NCBI GenBank assembly: GCA_030672345.1
Contig: DAOVGO010000148.1
Span: forward strand, 1-13,297
Length of the DNA stretch: 13,297 nt
Origin: Methanosarcinales archaeon
Lineage (GTDB): Archaea; Halobacteriota; Methanosarcinia; Methanosarcinales; Methanogasteraceae
Direction: 5' to 3'
In this document: piece after piece, positions 5,957-12,481 of the stretch
How positions within the stretch are numbered: position 1 is the stretch's first letter
How the letters are laid out: each line of letters starts with the position of its first letter
Translations under genes and position numbers: made by a program
Notes under the pieces: model-generated
The model's database searches: none
Told to the model about the DNA's origin: nothing
The model's input: the letters and a program-made list of their open reading frames with translations, nothing else

Positions 5957-6382
5957 GTGGGTGAAATTAAACTCACCACCGAAGGTATCCGGTACATTGC
6001 ACTCTTCGAGAGTCTCACAGGCGCTGTTGCACGTGACTGTGTCGATGACGGAGACCGGATACTCTGTGTGGTCCAGAATGGCGATATGGGGCTTGCGATC
6101 GGGCGCGACGGCGAACATGTCAAACGCGCCAGCAAATCCGTTGGAAAACATATCGAAGTCGTGGAGTACTCTGATGACCTTGCCACATTTATGAAGAACG
6201 TGACCCAGCCGGCAAATATGGTCGGAATCGAGTCGGTCGTGCGCGGTGGCAGGCGGATCGTGTATGTGGATGTGCCTGCGGATCAGAAAGGGCTTGCGAT
6301 CGGGAAAGATGGCAGAAACATCGAGAAGATGCGGTTGCTTGCACACCGGCATCACGACGTTGATGATGTGATCATCAGATAA
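5957..6382 (+). CDS. nusA: NusA-like transcription factor (two KH domains)
   Basis: Archaeal NusA homologue of 141 residues, made only of the two KH RNA-binding domains and lacking the N-terminal polymerase-binding and S1 domains of bacterial NusA. The KH GxxG loops are GLAIGRDGEHVKRA in the first half and GLAIGKDGRNIEKM in the second. It is thought to bind nascent RNA in elongation, termination or rRNA processing. The start is GTG at 5957, two bases after the rpl30e stop, with GAGGG at 5946-5950 as ribosome-binding site. Its place between rpl30e and rps12 is the standard euryarchaeal order. A 10-nt tandem duplication spans its stop codon. Confidence 0.94.
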   Translation: MGEIKLTTEGIRYIALFESLTGAVARDCVDDGDRILCVVQNGDMGLAIGRDGEHVKRASKSVGKHIEVVEYSDDLATFMKNVTQPANMVGIESVVRGGRRIVYVDVPADQKGLAIGKDGRNIEKMRLLAHRHHDVDDVIIR

Positions 6383-6393
6383 TATCAGATAAT
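6374..6393. repeat. 10-nt tandem duplication across the nusA stop
   Basis: ATCAGATAAT is repeated exactly twice (6374-6383, 6384-6393). The first copy encodes the last residues and the TAA of nusA; the second is in the spacer before rps12. Both copies supply a stop in the same reading pattern. It looks like a slippage duplication. Confidence 0.75.
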
Positions 6394-6427
6394 GTTTAAG
6401 TTTGAAACCGGTCATAATGGTGAATAT

Positions 6428-6856
6428 ATGAGCAAAGGAAAATACGCTGCCCGCAAACTGCGGAAGGATCGACAGAAAGCCAGATGGAGCGATCAGAATT
6501 ATAGTAGCCGCACTCTCCGCCTGAATATCAAGGCAGACCCACTTGTCGGCGCTCCGCAGGGACGCGGAATCGTCCTGCAGAAGGTCGGTATCGAGGCAAA
6601 GCAGCCGAATTCTGCGATACGCAAATGTGTCAGGATACAGCTGGTTAAAAACGGAAAGCAGGTTACTGCGTTCTGCCCGGGCGACGGTGCGATCAATTTC
6701 ATCGACGAGCATGATGAGGTGACGGTCGAGCGCATCGGCGGTCGGATGCACGGCGCCAAAGGCGACCTGCCAGGTGTCAGGTTCAAGGTGACCGCGGTAA
6801 ACGACGTGTCGCTGCATGAGATGGTGATCGGGCGCAGAGAGAAGCCAATCAGGTGA
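6428..6856 (+). CDS. rps12: Small ribosomal subunit protein uS12
   Basis: Decoding-centre protein of the 30S subunit, which governs translational accuracy. At 142 residues it has archaeal length. The diagnostic loop QPNSAIRK lies at 59-66, followed by CVRIQLVKNGKQVTAFCPGDGA; the C-terminus MHGAKGDLPGVRFKV is also characteristic. ATG 6428 is chosen because GGTGA (6419-6423) precedes it by 4 nt and archaeal S12 begins with a basic stretch such as MSKGKYAARKL. An in-frame ATG at 6392 would add a 12-residue N-terminus with no family support. It is third gene of the rpl30e-nusA-rps12-rps7 unit; a TTTAAG element in the 45-nt spacer might add an internal promoter. Confidence 0.95.
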   Translation: MSKGKYAARKLRKDRQKARWSDQNYSSRTLRLNIKADPLVGAPQGRGIVLQKVGIEAKQPNSAIRKCVRIQLVKNGKQVTAFCPGDGAINFIDEHDEVTVERIGGRMHGAKGDLPGVRFKVTAVNDVSLHEMVIGRREKPIR

Positions 6857-6862
6857 TTTCGG

Positions 6863-7426
6863 ATGACTGAACTGTTATTTGATAAATGGGACCTCTCAGA
6901 AGTTGGAAGCAAGGACATGGGCATCAGGAGATATGTCAACTTAAGCCCGAGAGTCGTGCTGCATACCGGTGGCAAACATGCTAACCAGCAGTTCAATAAA
7001 TCAGACATCCCGATCGTTGAACGGCTGATCAACCGGATTATGCGAGAGGAGGCGAACAACGGCAAGAAGCAGATGGCTTACAGGATCGTCAGGTCTGCTT
7101 TCGATATTATCCACAACAAAACAAAGAAAAATCCGGTTCAGGTCCTTGTTGATGCCATTGGCAATGCAGGACCCAGGGAGGAGGTTGTCCGTCTCAAATA
7201 CGGCGGCATCGCCGTGCCAAAGGCTGTTGATACCGCGTCCCAGCGCAGGGTGGACATCGCGCTCAGGCTGATCACAAACGGCGCACACCGGGCTGCATTC
7301 AAGAGCAGGCGACCTGTGGAGAACTGTCTTGCAGACGAGATCATGGCTGCTGCATCGTATGATGTCAGGTGCCACTCGATAAATCAGAAACAGAGCATCG
7401 AGCGGGTTGCAAAGTCTGCGCGATGA
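6863..7426 (+). CDS. rps7: Small ribosomal subunit protein uS7
   Basis: Primary 16S rRNA-binding protein that nucleates assembly of the 30S head and touches the exit site. The 187 residues carry family segments such as VERLINRIMREEANNGKKQM, ENCLADEIMAAA and the C-terminal KQSIERVAKSAR. Its Shine-Dalgarno GGTGA overlaps the rps12 stop codon (6852-6856), so translation is probably coupled. In related archaea the next genes are usually fusA (EF-2) and tuf (EF-1alpha). Here the operon stops and a strong hairpin follows. Confidence 0.95.
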   Translation: MTELLFDKWDLSEVGSKDMGIRRYVNLSPRVVLHTGGKHANQQFNKSDIPIVERLINRIMREEANNGKKQMAYRIVRSAFDIIHNKTKKNPVQVLVDAIGNAGPREEVVRLKYGGIAVPKAVDTASQRRVDIALRLITNGAHRAAFKSRRPVENCLADEIMAAASYDVRCHSINQKQSIERVAKSAR

Positions 7427-7451
7427 TGACTGTGTGATGGTAGTGATGGCG

Positions 7452-7482
7452 GCGCCGTTGTAACAATCGTTACATACGGCGC
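7452..7482 (+). terminator. Strong hairpin between rps7 and the aldehyde dehydrogenase
   Basis: GCGCCGT (7452-7458) pairs with ACGGCGC (7476-7482) and TGTAAC (7459-7464) with GTTACA (7469-7474), leaving loop AATC and one bulged T. That is 13 base pairs. There is no run of T afterwards, so it is not a classic archaeal terminator. It may instead be a processing site, a 3' stabiliser of the ribosomal mRNA, or a palindromic operator for the next gene. Confidence 0.55.
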
Positions 7483-7563
7483 GGCTAACCGCAGTATGTG
7501 GCTGTAGCAAGAGTGCGGAAGCGCCGGAATCGTAAATCTCGCCGGTCAAAAGAGTGGACCATC

Positions 7564-8988
7564 ATGACAACGCACTATAAACTATGGATCGACGGCGAAT
7601 GGACTGAAGCAGAGTCTGAAAGCAGGTTTTCGGTGATCAATCCGGCAACGGGCGAGGAAATTGCAACCGCGGCTTCTGCAGAACGCGTTGATGCGCGAAG
7701 AGCGATCGATGCAGCACGCGATGCGTTCGATAACACTGACTGGAGCTCTAATCCGTCACTTAGAACGAGGGTCCTGCAGAAAGCAGCTGTTTTGCTCAGA
7801 AAGGATGCGGACTCACTTGCGCGCCTCGAAACGCTGGACAACGGAATGCCGATCGGATGGGCAAAGCGGTTCGTTCTGGACACAGCAGACTTCTTTGAGT
7901 ATTTTGCAGGTCTTACGAGACCGCTTGAGGAGAAACTTGACGAACACAGCACCGTCTTCTATGAGCCGATCGGTGTTGCGGCAGGAATTGTCCCGTGGAA
8001 CCTGCCGCTCAAGATGGCGTCGTGGAAGGTCGCGCCAGCACTTGCCGCAGGAGACACGATCGTACTCAAGCCATCGAGCCAGACCCCGCTTACTGCGCTG
8101 AAGCTCGGAAAGATCTGTAACCGGGCAGGATGCCCGAAAGGAGTGATGAACGTGATCGCAGGTAAAGGGAGCGTGGTCGGAGCAGAGCTTGCAGGCAGCA
8201 CAAAGGTCGATAAGGTTGCGTTCACAGGCGGGACCGAGACCGGAAAAGAGGTCATGCGCCTTGCATCAGCGAACCTCAAGAAGATCACGCTCGAATGCGG
8301 CGGAAAATCCGCAAATATCGTCCTTGAGGATGCAGACATCGCAAAAGCAGTGAAGGGATCGGTCTTTGCGATCTTCTTTAACGCAGGACAGGTCTGCACA
8401 GCAGGTTCGAGGCTGCTTCTGCCAGAGCGCATCCACGATCGGTTCATGGAGCATCTGATCGTAGAGACCGAGAAGCTGATAATCGGGGACGGACTTGCTG
8501 ATCCTGACATGGGACCCGTGATCAGTGCCGGACAGATGGAAAAAGACCTCGAATACATCAGATACGGAGTCGAGGATGGTGCAAAACTTGTTTTCGGTGG
8601 AAAGCGTCTTGATATGGGAGTCGGCAGGGCTGGCGGCTTCTTTGTCGAGCCAACGCTATTTGACGGCGTGGCGCCTGAGATGCGCATCGCGCAGGAGGAG
8701 ATCTTTGGACCCGTGCTATCTGTGCTCACATACAGTGACGAGGATGAGGCTATCGAGATTGCGAACGGCACGAGGTACGGGCTTGCCGGAGCGGTCTGGT
8801 CAAAGGATGTATCACATGCAAAGAGGATTGCAAGCCGCGTGAGGGCAGGAACGGTGTGGATAAACACGTATCACGGCGCTCCCAAACATGCGCCCTTTGG
8901 CGGATACCGGGAGAGTGGGATCGGCAGGGAGCTTGGGCTGCATGGGCTCCGGGAATACCTTGAAGTGAAGCATCTGATGGTCGGATGA
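7564..8988 (+). CDS. NAD(P)-dependent aldehyde dehydrogenase
   Basis: A 474-residue cytosolic enzyme of the aldehyde dehydrogenase superfamily, oxidising an aldehyde to the acid. All core residues are visible: oxyanion Asn146 (VPWNLP), coenzyme Lys169 (LKPSSQTP), FTGGTETGKE (220-229) for the coenzyme phosphates, general base Glu244 (LECGGKS) and nucleophile Cys278 (NAGQVCTAGS). EEIFGPVLSV and APFGGYRESGIGRELG occur near the C-terminus. This is the broad ALDH1/betaine-aldehyde group; the natural substrate cannot be told. ATG 7564 starts MTTHYKLWIDGEW, typical of the family. An upstream GTG (7498) would prepend 22 mainly basic residues and is disfavoured. Its place directly after rps7 is unusual and suggests insertion into, or capture by, the str operon. 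Confidence 0.92.
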   Translation: MTTHYKLWIDGEWTEAESESRFSVINPATGEEIATAASAERVDARRAIDAARDAFDNTDWSSNPSLRTRVLQKAAVLLRKDADSLARLETLDNGMPIGWAKRFVLDTADFFEYFAGLTRPLEEKLDEHSTVFYEPIGVAAGIVPWNLPLKMASWKVAPALAAGDTIVLKPSSQTPLTALKLGKICNRAGCPKGVMNVIAGKGSVVGAELAGSTKVDKVAFTGGTETGKEVMRLASANLKKITLECGGKSANIVLEDADIAKAVKGSVFAIFFNAGQVCTAGSRLLLPERIHDRFMEHLIVETEKLIIGDGLADPDMGPVISAGQMEKDLEYIRYGVEDGAKLVFGGKRLDMGVGRAGGFFVEPTLFDGVAPEMRIAQEEIFGPVLSVLTYSDEDEAIEIANGTRYGLAGAVWSKDVSHAKRIASRVRAGTVWINTYHGAPKHAPFGGYRESGIGRELGLHGLREYLEVKHLMVG

Positions 8989-9012
8989 TGGCTGATGGCT
9001 GCTAAAGGATTA

Positions 9013-9021
9013 CTCTTTTAT
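9013..9021 (+). promoter_or_regulatory. TATA-like box for the receiver gene (leaderless mRNA likely)
   Basis: CTTTTATGC is centred ~31 nt before ATG 9048. A start site ~25 nt downstream would fall within a few bases of the ATG. No Shine-Dalgarno is present, so translation is probably leaderless. Confidence 0.5.
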
Positions 9022-9047
9022 GCCTTTGGAGTAGATATGTTATTGTA

Positions 9048-9419
9048 ATGTGTGCAAAGATTATGATCATAGATGACGAACCGGATACCGTTGATCTGGT
9101 TGCACTTGTGCTCACAAATGAAGGGTATGGAATCATCCCTGTCTACGATGGCAGGTCGGCACTGGATAAACTGAAGGAGGAGAAGCCGGATCTGATTTTG
9201 CTGGACATTATGATGCCGGGTATCGATGGCTGGGGGGTGTATCAGGCAATTCGTGAAAATGAGGATACGAAAGACATTCCGGTGGTAATGCTCACCGCAA
9301 AGTCGCAGTCTATCGATAAGATGATCGGTCTTCACGTTGTTGGTGTTGATGGATACATCACCAAACCGTTCGGTCGCAGAGAACTGATCGAGGGTGTGAA
9401 AAAACACCTGAAAGGGTAA
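9048..9419 (+). CDS. Stand-alone response regulator receiver protein
   Basis: A CheY-like receiver domain of 123 residues with no output domain. The acidic pocket is Asp9-Asp10 (IIDDEPD), the phosphoacceptor is Asp53 (LILLDIMMPGIDGW), the switch Thr83 is in MLTAKS, and Lys106 is in YITKPFG. The full catalytic set predicts phosphorylation by a histidine kinase, none of which is in the window. Single-domain receivers act as phosphorelay shuttles or by binding partner proteins. The next gene (PPC domain) starts 24 nt after the stop and is on the same strand, so they are probably cotranscribed, though a functional link is unproven. Confidence 0.93.
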   Translation: MCAKIMIIDDEPDTVDLVALVLTNEGYGIIPVYDGRSALDKLKEEKPDLILLDIMMPGIDGWGVYQAIRENEDTKDIPVVMLTAKSQSIDKMIGLHVVGVDGYITKPFGRRELIEGVKKHLKG

Positions 9420-9443
9420 ACGAGACTAACTGGGATAACTGAG

Positions 9444-9887
9444 ATGGAATACCGAACCGGCTGCATTGGCAGGGTGTTTGTCGCACGGATCGATCATGGC
9501 GAGGATCTGCTTGCCGAACTCGAGGGGCTTGCAAGGCTGGAGGATATCAGACAGGCATTCTTCATCCTGATCGGCGCGGTCAGGGATCTGCGTCTCGTAA
9601 CAGGACCAAAAGAGGACACAGTTCCGCCAGATCCGGTCTGGTCATCGATTACGGATGTGCAGGAGATACTCGGTCTCGGAAACATCCTCTGGACGGGTGA
9701 TACGACTGCTATACACCTCCATGCGGCTCTTGGCAGGGACGAGGCTGCACGCGTGGGCTGCCTGCGAGAGCGGGTTTCTGTGTACCTCACAGTCGAGGCG
9801 TTCATCCTCGAGATGATCGATGTGACCGGCACTCCTGTGGAGCGCATCCCTGATGGTGCGCTCGGGATTGCCCGGATGTCGCTCTAA
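9444..9887 (+). CDS. PPC/DUF296-domain protein
   Basis: A 147-residue protein made almost wholly of one PPC (plants and prokaryotes conserved, DUF296) domain. In plants this domain lies beside AT-hook DNA-binding motifs and forms trimers; prokaryotic versions lack AT-hooks and their role is unknown. Family marks here: an N-terminal strand CIGRVFVARIDHGEDLLAEL, the FFILIGAVRDL segment (39-49), the metal-site-like HLHAALGRDE (91-100), and a final strand VEAFILEMIDV. The usual His after the Gly-rich turn is replaced (ARVGCL). No Shine-Dalgarno is obvious before ATG 9444. It follows the receiver gene by 24 nt. Confidence 0.85.
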   Translation: MEYRTGCIGRVFVARIDHGEDLLAELEGLARLEDIRQAFFILIGAVRDLRLVTGPKEDTVPPDPVWSSITDVQEILGLGNILWTGDTTAIHLHAALGRDEAARVGCLRERVSVYLTVEAFILEMIDVTGTPVERIPDGALGIARMSL

Positions 9888-9893
9888 TGGTCG

Positions 9894-9908
9894 TTTGCCA
9901 GACAAACA
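9894..9908 (+). terminator. Short hairpin after the PPC gene
   Basis: GTTTG-CCAGA-CAAAC is a 5-bp stem 7 nt after the stop codon, followed by A/T-rich sequence. It is a weak terminator candidate; the A/T-rich part also contains TATA-like elements for the next gene. Confidence 0.35.
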
Positions 9909-9953
9909 TTAATTAGCAGCAACATTATAGTAATATAATAACCAATTAAAAGC

Positions 9954-9960
9954 GGAGGTG
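9954..9960 (+). promoter_or_regulatory. Near-perfect Shine-Dalgarno for the 389-residue protein
   Basis: GGAGGTG sits 7 nt before ATG 9968 and matches the archaeal anti-Shine-Dalgarno closely, by far the best ribosome-binding site in the window. A/T-rich TATA-like sequence lies at about 9921-9940. Confidence 0.75.
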
Positions 9961-9967
9961 TGGAAGT

Positions 9968-11137
9968 ATGAAGTATCTGTACCAGGATTCTGTTGAACTA
10001 TCAGTGCAACGTGACTATGTCAAAGATCTGGAAAAACTGCTGGGTGTGATCGGAGATGCGTGCCCGAAGGAGAATGCAGTCATATCAGCCAAGAAAGAGC
10101 TTGAAAACATCGACCGCGCGAGAGATCAACGGACCTCCCGGTTAAAGGCGTTCGAAAGCAACCTCGGGGCACAGTTGAATACAATGATCGCAGATGACGA
10201 CGCCGACATCCTGGATGCCTGCAAAGAAGCGATCACAGAGACATGCAGCTTATGTGTGCGCCAGCAGACAAAAAAACTCGATGCACAGTTCGATTCGAGG
10301 ATCAAGGATCTGAGAGATCTGATCAAGCGAGATTCAGAGAATATCCGGAAGATATTTGAGACATTTCTTGAGTTCGGCGTGTATAATGCGACACGGAGAC
10401 AGTCACTGATATCCAATGGTGGCAGTGCACTGTGCGGTGAATTTTCATCAGATATGGATGTGCTATCATTTGTTTATGAACTGCGGTTCAAAGAACCCGT
10501 ATCTGTGAAAGAACTGGTCGGTTCATTCTCCATACCGGCATGGAGTACTTCCGGGCTATTTCACAAAGAGAACGTACTGAAGATGCTGGATATGTCAAAT
10601 CACCATCTGGTCAGTGTTGAATGCACGAATAAAAACATATTCACAAAGTTCGAAGATAAAAAAGGTTCGGATGCTGTGCGTATCGAGATGGGGCGTGCTA
10701 CCAAAGATTATTCGATATTGTATGGGATCAACGAACCTGTTGACATAACAAAGGACAAAACGATCTCAAAAGAGATTGATGATGCGAGTGTTATGGGACT
10801 TATGCATGCGGTCATCGATTATGTGGAAAATACCGAAAATCGCGCAACATCCACACTAAAAACGATAACATTCAATGATATGGACGTTATCGGGCATTCC
10901 ATGGCTTATGATACCTTAAAAATCATACTGGCAGAGTATGGCAAGATCGCAAAGAAATGCATTGAACATGGAGTGGCAAAGACCGAACTCATCATAAAGA
11001 TCGAATCGGCTGACGGGACGCGGACTGAGAAGTATATACCGATCTCAACGATCGGGGAGTGCTTTGATCGGATCGGCGAGCGTGGCGCGGGTCTGGCAGC
11101 TGCTTTTGGCTTGCCTGCACTGGAAGGGGCGGAGTGA
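9968..11137 (+). CDS. Hypothetical coiled-coil protein, 389 residues
   Basis: I do not recognise this family. It opens MKYLYQDSVELSVQRDY. Residues ~15-135 are strongly helical, charged and rich in heptad-like Leu/Ile, with a likely coiled coil around KKLDAQFDSRIKDLRDLIKR and the following IFETFLEF. Cysteines occur as CSLC in this part. Residues ~150-389 look mixed alpha/beta: VSVKELVGSFSIPAWSTSG, a FTKFEDKKG turn, and YDTLKIILAEYGKIAKKCIE, ending in a Gly/Ala-rich tail. There is no signal peptide, membrane segment, Walker motif or HTH that I can see. It has its own probable promoter and an excellent Shine-Dalgarno, so it is likely well translated. Codon use is similar to its neighbours but somewhat richer in A/T. 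The final third could be a partner-binding domain, but I cannot assign a function. Confidence 0.85.
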   Translation: MKYLYQDSVELSVQRDYVKDLEKLLGVIGDACPKENAVISAKKELENIDRARDQRTSRLKAFESNLGAQLNTMIADDDADILDACKEAITETCSLCVRQQTKKLDAQFDSRIKDLRDLIKRDSENIRKIFETFLEFGVYNATRRQSLISNGGSALCGEFSSDMDVLSFVYELRFKEPVSVKELVGSFSIPAWSTSGLFHKENVLKMLDMSNHHLVSVECTNKNIFTKFEDKKGSDAVRIEMGRATKDYSILYGINEPVDITKDKTISKEIDDASVMGLMHAVIDYVENTENRATSTLKTITFNDMDVIGHSMAYDTLKIILAEYGKIAKKCIEHGVAKTELIIKIESADGTRTEKYIPISTIGECFDRIGERGAGLAAAFGLPALEGAE

Positions 11138-11168
11138 GGGCGCTTGCGCCCTGCAGCAAGGAATTTTT
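11138..11168 (+). terminator. Possible terminator of the 389-residue gene
   Basis: A 6-bp GGGCGC/GCGCCC stem directly abuts the TGA stop and a run of five T follows at 11164-11168. The T-run is what matters most for archaeal termination; the hairpin may be incidental. Confidence 0.4.
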
Positions 11169-11282
11169 GCGTTTTCTGGTTTTCTGGCAGGGAGACTAAC
11201 GTTACTTCTCCTGCCAAGAGTTCGCATACACTCCTCCGCTTTTTGTGGCAGTCTCCTGCCGGAGCAAAGGCGCTGCCAGCCT

Positions 11283-11324
11283 GTGCGAGGTGAAAGTCTA
11301 ACACACCTACTCTTCGTTAGCGAA
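11283..11324 (+). mobile_element. Possible 5' scrap of a group II intron
   Basis: GTGCG (11283-11287), the conserved group II 5' end, is followed by AGGTGAAAGTC and a paired CACCT (AGGTG 11288-11292 with CACCT 11304-11308), then a TTCG-TTAG-CGAA hairpin (11313-11324). This is reminiscent of domain I of bacterial and archaeal group II introns. No reverse transcriptase, domain V or 3' end follows, and an unrelated minus-strand gene begins within ~60 nt. The call rests on remembered motif shape only. Confidence 0.3.
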
Positions 11325-11384
11325 AATACATATCCCCGGTTCCCGGCGATGCCCTGTTATCCCTATTATGCTCCGATGCCACTG

Positions 11385-11882
11385 TTACACAGCCCCGCCC
11401 TGGAGCGTGTGCGCTATCGCACCGCCGCTGATAAGGATTTCAGAGATAACGAACGTCCACGCAAGAAGGTATCCCGCGATACCAATGATGTTGCCGGCGG
11501 ACTGCGCAACGATCGCGCCGTCCAGATCGCACAGGGGCAGGGCATCGATCCACGCCCTGCACAGGAAGACGACACCGATCATGTGCATCATCTTGCTGTT
11601 GCATGAATAGATCAGTATCAATCCGACCAGTACCAGCCCAACACTGCCCGCAGCAGCTATAAACAGCGCGTCGATCGATGTCATCTCCCCGTGCACAAAC
11701 ATCGAACCCGTAGTGAGTGTCATGTCCCCAAGTGACACCGTGTATCCAAGTGTGATTGCGATCGCCGAATGGAACCACTCGTGTCCGAGCGTTGCCGATG
11801 CCCATCCGAAGACGAGGCATATCGCACCGACGATCGCATCATCGATGTCGCTCCATATTTTTCCTGTTTTTTCCACACTCAT
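11385..11882 (-). CDS. Small membrane metalloprotease-like protein (site-2 protease type, M50-like)
   Basis: A 165-residue hydrophobic protein with about four transmembrane segments (~14-32, ~70-92, ~100-113 and ~128-150). HEWFH at 34-38 (in TLGHEWFH) is a zinc-binding HExxH in a membrane helix. LPLCDLDGA at 115-123 resembles the LDG motif that supplies the third zinc ligand in site-2 proteases. Together they suggest an intramembrane zinc protease of the M50 type, but much smaller than typical members and without PDZ or CBS domains. An inactive relative remains possible. ATG 11882 is chosen over the ORF-extending ATG at 11921 because the extra 13 residues are cysteine/arginine rich and atypical, and GGGAG-like bases precede 11882. 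It is divergent from cfbA, with ~200 nt between. Confidence 0.65.
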   Translation of the reverse strand: MSVEKTGKIWSDIDDAIVGAICLVFGWASATLGHEWFHSAIAITLGYTVSLGDMTLTTGSMFVHGEMTSIDALFIAAAGSVGLVLVGLILIYSCNSKMMHMIGVVFLCRAWIDALPLCDLDGAIVAQSAGNIIGIAGYLLAWTFVISEILISGGAIAHTLQGGAV

Positions 11883-12028
11883 AACCCCACACTCCCGCAC
11901 TCTCGCACACCCTTTGCACAATCACAATGCTACACAATCATGATGATGACCAACCCCGAAGACCATCCTCATTATGATAATTGTTGTCACTCATCGCTTA
12001 AAAATATTGTGGTCACACAGCCGATGGG

Positions 12029-12037
12029 TTTAATTAA
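12029..12037 (+). promoter_or_regulatory. TATA box for cfbA-cfbE
   Basis: TTTAATTAA lies ~50 nt before ATG 12083, giving an expected start near 12056-12060. GGAGAT (12072-12077) is the Shine-Dalgarno, 5 nt before the ATG. Another A/T-rich run (TTAAAAATATT, from 11999) may serve either the cfb operon or, on the minus strand, the membrane protease gene. Confidence 0.5.
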
Positions 12038-12082
12038 GTGGATTACCCACCCAACATCTGACATACAAAACGGAGATAAAAT

Positions 12083-12478
12083 ATGAACGAAAGGACAGGT
12101 ATACTGTTGCTCGGACACGGAAGCACGCGCCCACATAACAAGGAACTCGTTGAAAAGGTGGCAGAGATGATCGCCGATCAGAAGAACGTCCTTGTGCGGA
12201 TAGCGTTTCTGAACATGGACAAACCAGACATCAAGGAGGGTCTGGAGAGTTTCAAGGGAACTGGCGTCGACAGGATCGTCGCGCTCCCGCTCTTTCTTGC
12301 ACACGGCGTTCACACGCTCGAAGACATCCCGGAAGAACTGAATCTGGGCGATGGCAGAAAAACTGTGGTCGATATCGACGGAAACAGCGTCGAGATTCTG
12401 TATGCAGAGCCGCTTGGCGCCGATCCGCGCATAGCTGAGATCGCATACGACAAGGCAGAGGAAACGCTCGCCCGCTGA
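12083..12478 (+). CDS. cfbA: Sirohydrochlorin nickelochelatase/cobaltochelatase (CfbA, small CbiX)
   Basis: Inserts Ni2+ into sirohydrochlorin, the first committed step of coenzyme F430 synthesis, and can also insert Co2+ for vitamin B12. The 131 residues match the short archaeal CbiX-S type, which works as a dimer. Metal-binding histidines are visible at 12 (LLLGHGS) and at 74 and 77 (LFLAHGVHTLEDIP). The N-terminus MNERTGILLLGHGSTRP is characteristic. The start is fixed by GGAGAT 5 nt upstream. The stop codon is 3 nt before the next ATG, which begins the Mur-ligase-like CfbE. That pairing strongly favours the F430 role over B12 alone. Confidence 0.92.
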   Translation: MNERTGILLLGHGSTRPHNKELVEKVAEMIADQKNVLVRIAFLNMDKPDIKEGLESFKGTGVDRIVALPLFLAHGVHTLEDIPEELNLGDGRKTVVDIDGNSVEILYAEPLGADPRIAEIAYDKAEETLAR

Positions 12479-12481
12479 AAC

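Larger units (their letters stand above)
11138..11384. other. Gene-free region with several stem-loops
   Basis: No supported gene. Structures in order: palindromic hairpin GGGCGC-TT-GCGCCC (11138-11151) right after the stop of the 389-residue gene; a 10-bp stem TGGCAG(G)GAGA/TCTCCTGCCA (11185-11216) with an 11-nt loop; a stem TGGCAG/CTGCCA (11246-11251 with 11273-11278) enclosing CTCC-TGCC-GGAG; and a group-II-intron-like motif (11283-11324). TCTCCTGCC occurs twice (11207-11215, 11252-11260), so the second and third stems may be related copies. Confidence 0.6.

Noticed and set aside
7498..7563. Upstream GTG start for the aldehyde dehydrogenase (22 extra residues, Arg/Lys-rich)
   Set aside because: The family N-terminus matches the ATG at 7564; the extension is basic, unlike the family, and has no ribosome-binding site.
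11240..11280. Cobalamin-riboswitch B12-box-like sequence (GGCAGGAGACTGCC on the minus strand)
   Set aside because: The rest of the riboswitch consensus is not evident, and no minus-strand gene lies downstream of it in the window. The likeness follows from the inverted repeat.
11935..12000. Possible C/D box guide RNA (ATGATGA at 11940-11946)
   Set aside because: No CTGA boxes at suitable distances and no second C' box.
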